Source: JAGQIB01 sp041393395 (lineage in GTDB: Bacteria > ARS69). Taken from it: DNA of 64,000 nt. This document shows, one piece after another, positions 1 through 13,626 of this stretch. Both the position numbers and the translations under genes were made by a program. Where the stretch lies: assembly GCA_041393395.1 (NCBI GenBank), contig JAWKKG010000002.1:806001-870000 (forward strand), read 5' to 3'. Below the pieces are notes generated by a model, which was not told the DNA's origin, ran no database searches, and saw only the letters and a list, made by a program, of their open reading frames with translations. How positions within the stretch are numbered: the first letter of the stretch is position 1; each line of letters opens with the position of its first letter.

Positions 1-459
1 GAACGTGCCGGTCGCGAGGAGGCCGTCCGGGTGATGGAAGCGGAACCAGACCACGATCTGGTTGCCGAGGAACGTCACGCCGCTGAGCACGGCCCCGATC
101 AGGACGACTCGCAGGCGCAGGAGACGTCCGGCTCGCGCCAGCGGGATCGAGACCTGCAGCAGGGCGGACGTGATCGCCAGCAGCACCGTGCTCGTGAGGA
201 GTCCGCGGGGCAGGAACACGCCGGGCGGCGGCCATGCTTCCGCGCGGGCGGCGAACACGAACCACAGCACGACGCCGGCCAGGAACAGCACGGCGAGCGA
301 GATCAGGAACAGGCCGAGCCCGAAGGGTCCCGCCCCGGGAGCCGGACGTTCCTTCGTCGCCTCTTCTGCGCGGCCGTGACCGTTCGACGAGCCGTTCGAA
401 TGCCCGTTCGAGTGGTGCGACAGCGGTCCGCGCGGGAAGTCCGGCCCGGGCTGCTTCAT
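1..459 (-). CDS. Second heme-copper oxidase subunit III-like protein, 3' end outside window
   Basis: Partial gene: 153 codons from an ATG at 459 to the window edge without a stop. The first ~45 residues are a Ser/Asn/Gly/His-rich cytoplasmic leader (NGHSNGSSNG), followed by at least three hydrophobic helices. The visible part resembles heme-copper oxidase subunit III (helices around GLFLISLAVLFLAG and SGVTFLGNQIVVW). Subunit III is a membrane subunit without redox centres that stabilises subunit I. The gene starts 25 bp after the ctaF stop in the same operon, so it is probably a second, divergent subunit III. It could instead be another small oxidase-associated membrane protein; the missing C-terminal half would decide. 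Confidence 0.7.
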   Translation of the reverse strand, partial: MKQPGPDFPRGPLSHHSNGHSNGSSNGHGRAEEATKERPAPGAGPFGLGLFLISLAVLFLAGVVLWFVFAARAEAWPPPGVFLPRGLLTSTVLLAITSALLQVSIPLARAGRLLRLRVVLIGAVLSGVTFLGNQIVVWFRFHHPDGLLATGTF

Positions 460-484
460 TCGGTCCCCGAGGGCGGCGCCCCCG

Positions 485-844
485 CTAGGACGGGGACGCC
501 TCGGTGGCGGCGGCCGGCATGTCCGGGGCGTACCCCGGAATGAGCGTCGGCTGATACTGCTTCGTGTCCAGGAGCGCGAACGTGATGAAGAGGAACACGA
601 ACAGCAGGGCGGATACGAACACGATCGCGTTGAACGGCTTGTCCCAGCGCAGGTGCATGAAGAAGAGCGCCACGAGCGTGGACTTGATCACCGCGATGCC
701 GAGCGCCACCACGATGTTCAGGGGGCCGAGCTGGAAGTTCGTCACGGCCACCGTGGCCCACGTCAGGAAGATCAGGGCGCCCCAGGTCCCGAGGAGGATC
801 CGGAGCGGCACGGCGTGTGCAGTATCGGCGTGGTTTCCGGCCAA
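485..844 (-). CDS. ctaF: Cytochrome c oxidase subunit IV (caa3 type)
   Basis: 119 residues with three predicted membrane helices (about 17-37, 45-65 and 78-100), the size and topology of the small subunit IV of bacterial cytochrome c oxidases. It carries the family's IKSTLVALFFMHLRWD loop between helices 2 and 3. I chose the TTG at 844 because a GAGGAG lies 7 bp upstream (852-857) and the frame has no ATG nearby. The SD overlaps the ctaE stop codon (856-858), so translation is probably coupled. It is a non-catalytic assembly/stability subunit. Confidence 0.88.
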   Translation of the reverse strand: MAGNHADTAHAVPLRILLGTWGALIFLTWATVAVTNFQLGPLNIVVALGIAVIKSTLVALFFMHLRWDKPFNAIVFVSALLFVFLFITFALLDTKQYQPTLIPGYAPDMPAAATEASPS

Positions 845-855
845 GGTCGGTCTCC

Positions 856-1797
856 TCAGTGAATCAGGTACAGCAGCGGGAACAGGAAGATCCAGATCAG
901 GTCGACGATGTGCCAGTACAGGCCGACGAGATCGACCGGCGTGAAGTAGTCCGGTCCGAACGTCCCGCGCAGCGAGAGCACGAGCAGCCAGGTGATCACG
1001 ATCATGCCGGCCAGCACGTGGAATCCGTGCAGACCCGTCATCGCGAAGTAGATCCCGAAGAAGATCTGTGGGTTCGCGGGGACGGCCGCGGGGCCGTGGC
1101 CGTCCGTCGTCGGCTCCGGGCCCGGGCGGAACGTGCCGGGCGCTGCCGCGGCCCGACCGATCTTGGGGGCGTCCGCCGCGGACACGGGCGGGGTCGGCGT
1201 GACCTCCAGCGCGTGGGCTGCGGCTTCGTCTGCGGCCATCTCGTGCGCGACGGCGTCGCCTTCGGCGGGGGTCGCGTGGGCGTCGCCCGCCGCGGCGTGC
1301 GGGGCAGCCGCCTCGCCTGCCGCCGCCTCGTGTCCCGGGGCGGCATGGTCGCCCCCGTGGCCGTGATCCGTCTGCGCGACGTAGTGCGTGCCCGGCAGAA
1401 GTCCGTGCTCGAACTTCGCCTTGTACTCGACGTACTTGATTCCCATGAACCCGCCGGCGCACGCGAGCGTGAGCAGCAGCATGAGCACCAGGAGCGCCCG
1501 CTGCCCGAGCTGAGCGGCGCGCACCGCCCACGCCATGGTGAGGCTCGAGCAGATCAGCACGACCGTGTTGATCCCGCCGAGCTTCTTGTCCAGGAACTGG
1601 TGCGCGTACAGGAAGATGTCCGGGTGGTTGGCCCGGTAGATCGCGTAGGCGCAGAACAGCCCACCGAACATGAGCAGCTCGGTGCCGAGGAACAGCCACA
1701 TGCCCAGCTTCCCGGATTCGAACTGCTGGACCGGGGTCTCGAAATGGTGGGCCAGGTGCGGCGGATGTTCCGCGTGCGCGGCCGAGTGAGCGGTCAT
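856..1797 (-). CDS. ctaE: Cytochrome c oxidase subunit III with a His/Ala-rich insert
   Basis: 313 residues. The N-terminal part (helices about 30-50, 68-88, 98-118) and C-terminal part (GLHGFHVLAGM, YWHIVDLIWIFLFPLLY) are typical subunit III of a heme-copper oxidase. Between them, about residues 142-235, is a low-complexity segment rich in His, Ala, Asp and Glu (HGHGGDHAAPGHEAAAGEA and similar) that ordinary CtaE lacks. The insert sits in a loop between helices and could bind metal or be a flexible periplasmic or cytoplasmic tail; this is inference. The gene lies between ctaD and ctaF in the act-cta operon. Confidence 0.93.
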   Translation of the reverse strand: MTAHSAAHAEHPPHLAHHFETPVQQFESGKLGMWLFLGTELLMFGGLFCAYAIYRANHPDIFLYAHQFLDKKLGGINTVVLICSSLTMAWAVRAAQLGQRALLVLMLLLTLACAGGFMGIKYVEYKAKFEHGLLPGTHYVAQTDHGHGGDHAAPGHEAAAGEAAAPHAAAGDAHATPAEGDAVAHEMAADEAAAHALEVTPTPPVSAADAPKIGRAAAAPGTFRPGPEPTTDGHGPAAVPANPQIFFGIYFAMTGLHGFHVLAGMIVITWLLVLSLRGTFGPDYFTPVDLVGLYWHIVDLIWIFLFPLLYLIH

Positions 1798-1827
1798 CGG
1801 ATCGTTATCTCCCGGATTCCGTCGGGG

Positions 1828-3507
<1,680 letters not shown>

Positions 3508-3529
3508 CCGGGTTCTCCTCCCCGCTCGG

Positions 3530-4513
3530 CTACTTGAGGCTCTTGATGTAGGCGATGAGCGCGGCGAGTTCCTTCTCGTTCACGCGCCCCTGGAACGTCG
3601 GCATCACCGGATCGAAGCCGGCGACGACCTTGGCCTTCGGATTCAGGATCGATTCGCGGATGTAGTTCTCGTCCATCACGCCGGACGAGCCGTCGCTCCA
3701 GGCGCGACGGTTCCCGAAGGAGCCCTTGAACGTGGGGCCCACGCCTCCGGTCCCGTCGAGGCTGTGGCACTGGCGGCAGCCCTTGCGATCGTACAGGATC
3801 GCGCCGGCCTCCTCGGGGGCCATTTCGGAGATCCAGTCCGCCGCCTTCTTCATCCACTCGTCGAACTCGCCCTTCTCGTGGACGATGACCTTGCTCAGCA
3901 TCTGGGAGTGGCTCGTCCCGCAGTATTCGGCGCAGAAGATCCGCGACTCGCCGGGATCGTCCGCCTGGAACCAGGCATCCGTGTAGCGCCCCGGGACGAC
4001 GTCCATCTTCACGCGGAACTCGGGAACGTAGAACGAGTGGAGCACGTCCATCGACGTCATCACGAGCCGGATCGGCTCGCCGGCGGGAACGTGGAGCTCC
4101 GAGTCCTCGTAGCCGTTCGGGTACTGGAACGCCCAGTTCCACTTCTGACCGATCACCCGGACCTCGTACGCGCCCTTGGGCGGCGTGCGCAGGTCCATGA
4201 AGCCGCGGAAGCCCATGACGAAGATGCCGAGGACGAGGAGGAGGGGCACGCCGCTCCAAAGCAGCTCCAGGAACGTGCTGTGGTGTGCGCTGGGCTGGGA
4301 CTGGGGCACCGGGCCCTTCCGGCGGTACTTGAGCAGGAACCAGACCGCCATCACCAGAATCAGGACGAAGAAGAACACGCTCAGCCAGTAGATGAAGTAG
4401 AACGTGGCGTCGGTGCTCTTCGCGAACGTCGATTTGGCGGCGGGCAACCAGAACGATCCACCCGCCGAGGCGAGCAGACCCTCGGGCGCCATCGCCTGAA
4501 GGATCCCGATCAC
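3530..4513 (-). CDS. ctaC: Cytochrome c oxidase subunit II with fused cytochrome c (caa3)
   Basis: 327 residues. Two N-terminal membrane helices (about 38-62 and 82-102) are followed by the CuA cupredoxin domain with ligands His159, Cys194, Glu196, Cys198, His202 and Met205 (FCAEYCGTSHSQM). A C-terminal monoheme cytochrome c domain has CRQCH at 246-250 and a distal Met in DPVMPTFQG. This fusion defines caa3 oxidases, letting the enzyme take electrons from ACIII directly. I chose the GTG at 4513: it has GGGAG 7 bp upstream and overlaps the SCO stop as GTGA. Longer in-frame extensions would be coding shadow of the SCO gene. Confidence 0.95.
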   Translation of the reverse strand: MIGILQAMAPEGLLASAGGSFWLPAAKSTFAKSTDATFYFIYWLSVFFFVLILVMAVWFLLKYRRKGPVPQSQPSAHHSTFLELLWSGVPLLLVLGIFVMGFRGFMDLRTPPKGAYEVRVIGQKWNWAFQYPNGYEDSELHVPAGEPIRLVMTSMDVLHSFYVPEFRVKMDVVPGRYTDAWFQADDPGESRIFCAEYCGTSHSQMLSKVIVHEKGEFDEWMKKAADWISEMAPEEAGAILYDRKGCRQCHSLDGTGGVGPTFKGSFGNRRAWSDGSSGVMDENYIRESILNPKAKVVAGFDPVMPTFQGRVNEKELAALIAYIKSLK

Positions 4514-5358
4514 GAATGCGCTCCCAGGGTTTCCCGGTGTCGTCGCCGAGCCGACCGACGCCACGCCGACGCCAGCCAGAGCCCGACCACGATCACGGTG
4601 AATGCGGCAAAGGCCCGCATGAGGTTCATCGCGGCGGGCCCGTAACGGCCCTCCGTGTGGTCGTAGGCAAAACAGAACAGGATGATCTGATCCACGGGCG
4701 ACCCGATCTTCCCGTCGGACGCCTCCACGAGCGAGAGCCGCAGGGTCGCCGGATCGAACGCCACTCCGTACAGGTACCGGGAGAGACGCCCCTCCGGTGT
4801 CGCCAGGAACAGGGCGGCGGAGTGCGCGAACTCGCTGCGATCCTCCATCCACCGGTAGTTGAAGCCCAGCGCGGTGGCGAGCTTGTGCGTGTTCTCCTCG
4901 TCTCCCACGAGGAAGTGCCACCCGTCTCTCGCCTCCGGACGGCCGAGCTCGCCGACGTAGCGCTCGCGCTTCGCCGTGGCGCCCTCGGGCGTGTCCCGCG
5001 GATCGAAGGAGACGGTCACGATCTCGTACTCCTCCCCGGGGGTCCAGTCGAGGTCCCGGATCGCGGCGGTGAAGCCGTCCAGGAACACGTTGCACAGCAT
5101 CGGGCAGTCGAAATAGACGAGATTCAGCACGACCGGCTTCCCCTGACCGAAATACTTGCCGAGCGAGACCTGCGCCCCGGACTCGTCACGGAACGTGAGG
5201 TCGAGCGGCACGGGCTCGTCGAGGTGCTCGGTGATACCGATGCCCTCGAGCGGTTCGGGCTGGTCCTCCAGCAACTGAGCGAACGCGGGGCCGCCCGTGA
5301 GGGCGGCCGCGGCGAGCGCCACGGCGGGCAGGAGGGGGAGACGGGTCGGTGCGATCAA
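4510..5358 (-). CDS. SCO1/SenC-family copper chaperone for cytochrome oxidase
   Basis: 282 residues with an N-terminal signal sequence ending near PAFA(27), a thioredoxin-like SCO domain and a C-terminal membrane helix (about 254-274). The copper site is visible as CPMLC (Cys85, Cys89) plus a downstream His in FAHSAALF. SCO proteins deliver copper to, or reduce the disulfide of, the CuA site of subunit II, which is the next gene and overlaps by 4 bp. The TTG at 5358 follows AGAGGA. The C-terminal anchor in addition to the signal peptide is common in SCO proteins of ACIII operons. Confidence 0.9.
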   Translation of the reverse strand: MIAPTRLPLLPAVALAAAALTGGPAFAQLLEDQPEPLEGIGITEHLDEPVPLDLTFRDESGAQVSLGKYFGQGKPVVLNLVYFDCPMLCNVFLDGFTAAIRDLDWTPGEEYEIVTVSFDPRDTPEGATAKRERYVGELGRPEARDGWHFLVGDEENTHKLATALGFNYRWMEDRSEFAHSAALFLATPEGRLSRYLYGVAFDPATLRLSLVEASDGKIGSPVDQIILFCFAYDHTEGRYGPAAMNLMRAFAAFTVIVVGLWLASAWRRSARRRHRETLGAHS

Positions 5359-5368
5359 TCGGGTCCTC

Positions 5369-5692
5369 TCAGTGGTTCGCTTCCGCCAGATCCCGGGCAG
5401 TGAGCTCCATGGCGCGGTCGATCGGAATCGCCACGACCTGGGCGTCGCGATCGACCCAGCGGTACTCGCTGATCTGCTCGGTCTGGCTGGCCTTCAACTG
5501 CAACAGCGGCTCCGCGGGGCGATCGACGACCTTCACGACCTCCTCGCGCTCCTTCGCCCGGTCGAACAGGGCCTGCAGCGCGATGAGCGTGATCACGAAG
5601 ATCGCCACGAAGATCAAGATCACGTAGGCCGTCGGGCTCGCGCTCGGGTCGTCCTGCGGGGTCAACGATTTCGCGAGGTTCTGGTTCGCCAC
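5369..5692 (-). CDS. Small single-span membrane protein of the act-cta operon
   Basis: 107 residues with one strong membrane helix (about 20-42, YVILIFVAIFVITLIALQ) and a charged C-terminal domain with no recognised motif. Position between actF and the SCO gene suggests a small accessory or assembly subunit of the ACIII-caa3 supercomplex, as small extra subunits are known in other ACIII complexes; this is inference from context. I chose the GTG at 5692, which has GAGAGG 6 bp upstream. An upstream TTG at 5698 would sit directly against that SD and is less likely. Confidence 0.72.
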   Translation of the reverse strand: MANQNLAKSLTPQDDPSASPTAYVILIFVAIFVITLIALQALFDRAKEREEVVKVVDRPAEPLLQLKASQTEQISEYRWVDRDAQVVAIPIDRAMELTARDLAEANH

Positions 5693-5702
5693 GGTCAACC
5701 TC

Positions 5703-6935
5703 TCAGAAGTTCTCGAACGCCAGGGACTCGCCGAGACGCGGATCCCGCTTGGGAATCAGGGCGCAGCCGTTCATGCGGGTGAGGAACGCGCCCAGGAACA
5801 GGCCGCCGATCCCCACGAACGCCGCGACGTCCACCGCGCTGAGGGGCACGACGCCCTCGCTCGCGTGCGGCATGACGATGTAATAGAGGTCCACCCAGTG
5901 CATGATCAGCATCCAGGACGCGCCCACGGTGAGGGCGACCCCGGATCGCTTCGGGACCCGGGACATCAGCGCCAGGAACGGCACGATGAAATGACCGATC
6001 AGCAGGAACCAGCTCCAGTTCGTCCACTCGCCGGTCTGGCGGCGGAGGAACCACTGGGTCTCCTCGGGGATGTTCGCGTACCAGTACAGCATGTACTGCG
6101 AGAACGCGATGTAGGCCCAGAAGATCACGAACGCGAACACGAGCTTGCCCATGTCGTGGTAGTGCTCGACCGTGATCAGCCCCGTCACCCGTCCCGCCCG
6201 CTGCACGCCGCGTGAAACCAGCGGCAGGGTGGCGAAGAACGCGAGCGCGCTGCCCGCGAAGTAGTACACGCCCCACATCGTGCTGAACCACGTGGGCTCG
6301 AGGCTCATCATGAAGTCGATCGCGGCGCCCGTGAGGGTGAACGCGAACACGTAGATGAGGGGGGCGGACCACTTCTGCATGCGCTGGGTGATGGCCGGGT
6401 CGCCGGACTCGTCCTGGCGGACCGAACTGCGGAAGAACCACGTGCCCATGAGGGTCCAGGCCGCGAAGTACACGACCACACGGATCAGGAAGAACGTCGG
6501 GTTCAGGTACCCCGACTTCCACTGCAGCAACGGCTCCTCCGCCACGACGGCGGGCTTCGTCCACTGGAAGAACGGATCGTTGCCCATCAGGACCGGAATC
6601 ACGATCGGCAGGACCAGGACCGCCATCAGGGGAGCGTTGGCCGCGAACGCCTCGGCGAACCGGCGGATGGTGACGCTCCAGCCGGCGCGAGTCAGGTGCT
6701 GGATCAGCACGAAGAACAGCGCCCCGAGCATGATGCTCAGGAAGTACATGTAGTTCTGCAGGTACGACAGCATCGCCCGCTGCCAGGTCTCCGCGCCGCC
6801 CCGGGCGCCCAGGAGACCGGTCACCACGAGCCCGGCGACGCCGAGACCGTAGGCCACGCGGCGGAGGTTCGATCCCGCGCCGTCGAGGGTCAGCCGTTCC
6901 CCGGAGAGATCCGGCACGTGATGGGTCGCGCTCAA
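5703..6935 (-). CDS. actF: Alternative complex III membrane subunit ActF
   Basis: 410 residues and about ten helices, with no heme or Fe-S motif. It matches the NrfD-like quinol:cytochrome c oxidoreductase subunit ActF by order in the operon, size and segments such as EPTWFSTMWGVYYFAGS and FSQYMLYWYANIPEE. ActF forms part of the membrane domain of ACIII, which oxidises menaquinol/ubiquinol in place of the bc1 complex. The TTG at 6935 follows AGGAGG with a 5-bp gap; an ATG start is not available nearby. Confidence 0.93.
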   Translation of the reverse strand: MSATHHVPDLSGERLTLDGAGSNLRRVAYGLGVAGLVVTGLLGARGGAETWQRAMLSYLQNYMYFLSIMLGALFFVLIQHLTRAGWSVTIRRFAEAFAANAPLMAVLVLPIVIPVLMGNDPFFQWTKPAVVAEEPLLQWKSGYLNPTFFLIRVVVYFAAWTLMGTWFFRSSVRQDESGDPAITQRMQKWSAPLIYVFAFTLTGAAIDFMMSLEPTWFSTMWGVYYFAGSALAFFATLPLVSRGVQRAGRVTGLITVEHYHDMGKLVFAFVIFWAYIAFSQYMLYWYANIPEETQWFLRRQTGEWTNWSWFLLIGHFIVPFLALMSRVPKRSGVALTVGASWMLIMHWVDLYYIVMPHASEGVVPLSAVDVAAFVGIGGLFLGAFLTRMNGCALIPKRDPRLGESLAFENF

Positions 6936-6944
6936 GGTCCCCTC

Positions 6945-7616
6945 CTAGCGAAGACGGTCGGCGACATCCGCGGGAACGTCCTGCGGCGTCGCGTGCTGAC
7001 TGCGCTCCAGCGCACGCACGTAGCCCACGATCGCCCACCGGTCCTCGGTGGAGATCTGCGATCCGTAGGCGGGCATGTTCCGGATACCGTTCGTGATGGT
7101 GTTGAAGATGTGCCCGTCGGGTCGCGCGCGCACGACGTCGTCGTGCAGCGACGTGGGGGGCGTCCATTGCGCGTTGCCGAGATCCATGAGCGCGAGTCCG
7201 CGCTGGTGGACCATCCCGTCGCCGTACCCGGACGTGCCGTGGCAGACGGCGCAGTAGATGTTGAACTCGCGCTCGCCGCGCGAGAGCAGCATCTCCCAGC
7301 TGCCGAACGCGTCGCGGGCCGCGGCGGGAATGGTGGGCGTGAACTCGCCGTCGGCGCCGATGCCGCGGAAGAACAGGTCGTCGGCCCGGAGCTGTCCGCG
7401 CGCGACCGTGCCGCCCGGGGCCGGACGCATCGCGCGCCCGTCCGCGAACATCGCGTTCTCGGTCTGCGGGAGATACTTCGGCTGATAGTCCATGTCCGGG
7501 ATCAGGTTGATCCGCGGCGTGCCCTGCCGGTCGGCGCGGGCGCGGTTGATCATCGCGGCGGGAATGAACGAGATGATCACCAGGGCGATGAACCCGGGAA
7601 TGAGCCACTTCGGCAT
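6945..7616 (-). CDS. actE: Alternative complex III monoheme cytochrome c, ActE
   Basis: 223 residues with an N-terminal hydrophobic signal/anchor (about 4-23) and one c-type heme site, CAVCHG, near residue 121, with a distal Met in NMPAYGSQ. Size, single heme and location between actD and actF fit ActE, the peripheral cytochrome that hands electrons to the terminal oxidase. There is no clear lipobox, so it is probably anchored by its uncleaved N-terminal helix. Confidence 0.92.
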   Translation of the reverse strand: MPKWLIPGFIALVIISFIPAAMINRARADRQGTPRINLIPDMDYQPKYLPQTENAMFADGRAMRPAPGGTVARGQLRADDLFFRGIGADGEFTPTIPAAARDAFGSWEMLLSRGEREFNIYCAVCHGTSGYGDGMVHQRGLALMDLGNAQWTPPTSLHDDVVRARPDGHIFNTITNGIRNMPAYGSQISTEDRWAIVGYVRALERSQHATPQDVPADVADRLR

Positions 7617-7620
7617 TCCG

Positions 7621-8175
7621 TCAGACCTCCAAACGCTCGAGGTGGCTGCCGCCGAGGGACCGCAGGAACTCCGCGGTGCCGCGCTCGTCGAACAGGGGAT
7701 CCTCCGCTTCGATGCTCAGGAAGAAGCGATCCTGGGTCGCACGGCGGAACCGGTCACTGGAGAACACGGGGTGGTTCCAGCGCGGGAAGCCGTTCAGCAG
7801 GATCATTCCGAAGAAAGCCCCGAACGCGCTGAGCAGGATCGTGAGCTCGAACGTGACCGGGATGTTCGCGGGGATGCTCCAGAAGGGCTTGCCCGAGATC
7901 AGGAACGGGTAGTTGTGCGCGTTCGTCCACCACTGCAGGAGGAGTCCCGTGGCGCAGCCGGTCATGCCGCCGCCGAGGACGACCCAGGGCACGAGCGTGG
8001 ACTTCAGACCCATCGCGCGATCCAGTCCGTGGACCGGGAACGGCGTGTGGGCATCCCAGCGCGTGTAGCCCGCGTCGCGAACCTGACGGGAGGCCTCGAG
8101 GATCTGCCCCGGGGTCTCGAACTCGAGCAGGTAGCCGGCCATCTTGCCTTCCATCGAACCGTTCCCGCCGCTCAT
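7621..8175 (-). CDS. actD: Alternative complex III subunit ActD (DUF3341)
   Basis: 184 residues with two membrane helices (about 63-83 and 100-120) and flanking soluble parts; no cofactor motifs. It matches the DUF3341 family (for example the segments LLEFETPGQILEA and GFPRWNHPVF), the ActD subunit. The ATG at 8175 overlaps the actC stop as ATGA and is preceded by GGAGGCGG. It is a structural subunit of ACIII. Confidence 0.92.
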   Translation of the reverse strand: MSGGNGSMEGKMAGYLLEFETPGQILEASRQVRDAGYTRWDAHTPFPVHGLDRAMGLKSTLVPWVVLGGGMTGCATGLLLQWWTNAHNYPFLISGKPFWSIPANIPVTFELTILLSAFGAFFGMILLNGFPRWNHPVFSSDRFRRATQDRFFLSIEAEDPLFDERGTAEFLRSLGGSHLERLEV

Positions 8176-9616
8176 CGCACCGCCTCCGCGAGGACCCGAT
8201 GCTCCCGTTCCGCGTGCGGGTCGTGCGAGTGGGCGTGGGCCTGAGGCATGATCGCCTTGATCTCGGCCATCGCCACCATCGGCAGCCAGCGGATGAAGAG
8301 CAGGAAGAGGGTGAAGAACAGGCCGAAGCTGCCGACCAGCGTGAGGATGTCGACCCACGTGGGCCAGTACATGCCCCAGGCGGACGGCAGGAAGTCGGCC
8401 GCGAGCGACGTGACGGTGATCACGAACCGCTCGAACCACATGCCCACGTTCACGAAGAACGCGATCACCAGCATGGCCGGGATCGACGTGCGGATCTTCT
8501 TGAACCAGTACAGCTGCGGGCTGATCACGTTGCAGGACACCATGATCCAGTAGGCCCACCAGTACGGCCCGAACGCCCGGTTCTGGAACGCGAACGACTC
8601 GTACGGATTGCCGCCGTACCAGGCGATGAAGAACTCCATCGCGTAGGCGTAGCCGACCATGGAGCCGGTCGCGAGGATGATCTTGTTCATGTTCTCCAGG
8701 TGCCGCATCGTGATGATCTCCTGCAGGCCGTAGATGCTGCGCGCGATCACGGCCAGGAAGACCACCATGGCGAATCCGGAGAAGATGGCGCCCGCCACGA
8801 AGTAGGGCGGGAAGATCGTGGTGTGCCAGCCGGGCAGCTGCGCCACGGCGAAGTCGAAGGACACCACGGAGTGCACGGAGAGCACGAGCGGCGTGGCGAG
8901 GGCGGCGAGGATCAGGTAGGCCCGCTCGTAGCGCTGCCAGTGACGGTTGGAGCCCCGCCAGCCGAGGGCGAACACGCCGTAGGCCGTCTCCCGCAGCTTC
9001 GTCTTGGCCCGATCGCGCAGCGTGGCGATGTCCGGGATCAGCCCCATGTACCAGAACAGCAGCGACACCGTGAAGTACGTGCCGACCGCGAACACGTCCC
9101 ACAGCAGCGGGCTGCGGAAGTTCGGCCACATCCAGAGCTGCTGGTCCGGGATGGGGAAGAGGAACCACACCATCCAGACCCGGCCGACGTGGATGCCGGG
9201 GAACACGAGCGCGCAGATGACCGCGAAGATGGTCATGGCTTCCGCGAACCGGTTGATGCCCGTCCGCCAGTTCTGACGGAACAGGTAGAGGATCGCGGAG
9301 ATCAGCGTGCCGGCGTGACCGATACCGACCCAGAACACGAAGTTGACGATCGCGAAGCCCCAGCCGACCGGGTTGTTGACGCCCCAGACGCCGACGCCCG
9401 TGTAGAACAGGTAGCCGATCATCGCGAGGAGCATCGTCATGACGGTGGCCGACAGGCCGAACAGCGCCCACCAGGCCTTGGGGGTCTTCGAGGTCTCGAC
9501 GACGCGACACACCTTCTCGGTGACCGACGCGAAGTCGTTGTCCCCGAGAATGAGCGGAGGACGCGTCCGCACGTCTTCCGACGTGTCGGTCAGGGAGTTC
9601 GCCAGGCTCATCGTGG

Positions 9617-9620
<4 letters not shown>
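8172..9620 (-). CDS. actC: Alternative complex III quinol-binding subunit ActC (NrfD family)
   Basis: 482 residues and about ten membrane helices, of the NrfD/PsrC family. ActC forms the quinol oxidation site next to the Fe-S part of ActB. Recognisable segments are GHAGTLISAILYLFRQNWR, HSVVSFDFAVAQLPGWH and MWFERFVITV. The tail is His-rich (AHAHSHDPHAEREH). The ATG overlaps the actB stop by 4 bp (ATGA), and the actD start overlaps its own stop, so the three genes are tightly coupled. Confidence 0.95.
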
Positions 9621-12741
<3,121 letters not shown>

Positions 12742-12754
<13 letters not shown>

Positions 12755-13422
12755 GTGGAACAGTCCTGCGGAGGGTTGATGTCGAAGGCGGCCGCGAGCT
12801 CGGCGCCGTAGGCTTTCGGATCCTTCGGGGCGACCCAGGTCATGTTCGTGACCTCGGAGACCGGGCGCAGGTTCTTCTCCGGCGCGCGATGGCAATCGAG
12901 GCACCACGCCATGCTGAGTGGCGCGTTCTGGTAGACCGTCTCCATCTGGTCCACGCGACCGTGGCACGTGACGCAGCCGATGCCGCGGGTGACGTGCGCG
13001 CTGTGGTTGAAGTAGACGAAGTCCGGCAGATCGTGCACCCGCACCCACTCCACCGGCATGCCGGTCGAGTAGCTCTCCCGCACCGGGAGGAGCTTCTCGC
13101 TCTCCGGCCAGATCGCGGTGTGGCAGTTCATGCAGGTCTGGGTCGGCGGAATCGAGGCGAACGCGGAGCGCTCCACGGTGTTGTGGCAATAGCGGCAGTC
13201 CAGGCCGAGCTGACCCGCGTGCAGCGCGTGGCTGTAGGGTACGGGTTGCTCGGGCTGGTACCCGATGTCCATGGCCTGGGGACTGATTCCGTAATACAGG
13301 AGGAACACGACATACAGGGCGCCGAGGCCCGCGAGGACTCCGCCCACCTTTACCGTGATGTCGAGCCACGGCGGGAAGACGGCCTTGCGCTTCGCTCTGG
13401 AGATATCGTCGGACACGTTCAA
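12742..13422 (-). CDS. actA: Alternative complex III pentaheme cytochrome c, ActA
   Basis: 226 residues with one N-terminal membrane helix (about 25-44) and exactly five c-heme motifs: CRYCH (76-80), CMNCH (97-101), CVTCH (150-154), CLDCH (174-178) and CSTCH (221-225). That is the diagnostic pattern of ActA, the electron-collecting subunit of ACIII. It is the first gene of the operon. The start is not certain: a TTG at 13422 and a GTG at 13416 share a weak GGAACGAG upstream; I kept the TTG. Confidence 0.93.
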
Positions 13423-13537
13423 CTCGTTCCGAGGCCGCGGTACGACCCGTCGACGGCGGCGCCGATGCCGTTGCCGTCAGACTGAAAACGGGTTCGGACA
13501 AGGCCGGAAAGGGGAATGTCTCGTCGAGGTCCGCGGC

Positions 13538-13566
13538 AAGATAGCGGCTTGTGACGGAAGGAGCAA
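13538..13566 (-). promoter_or_regulatory. Probable sigma70-type promoter of the act-cta operon
   Basis: On the minus strand TTGCTC (13561-13566), a 17-bp spacer and TATCTT (13538-13543). It lies about 115 bp upstream of actA in the 204-bp gap after the ABC permease gene and is the best promoter match there. The long leader between it and actA shows no attenuator that I could recognise. Confidence 0.55.
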
Positions 13567-13626
13567 GCCCGTTTTCTGGTGTCGTCCGTCGTCTTTTGGC
13601 GGATCGCGGATCCGTCCGCCCCGGTC

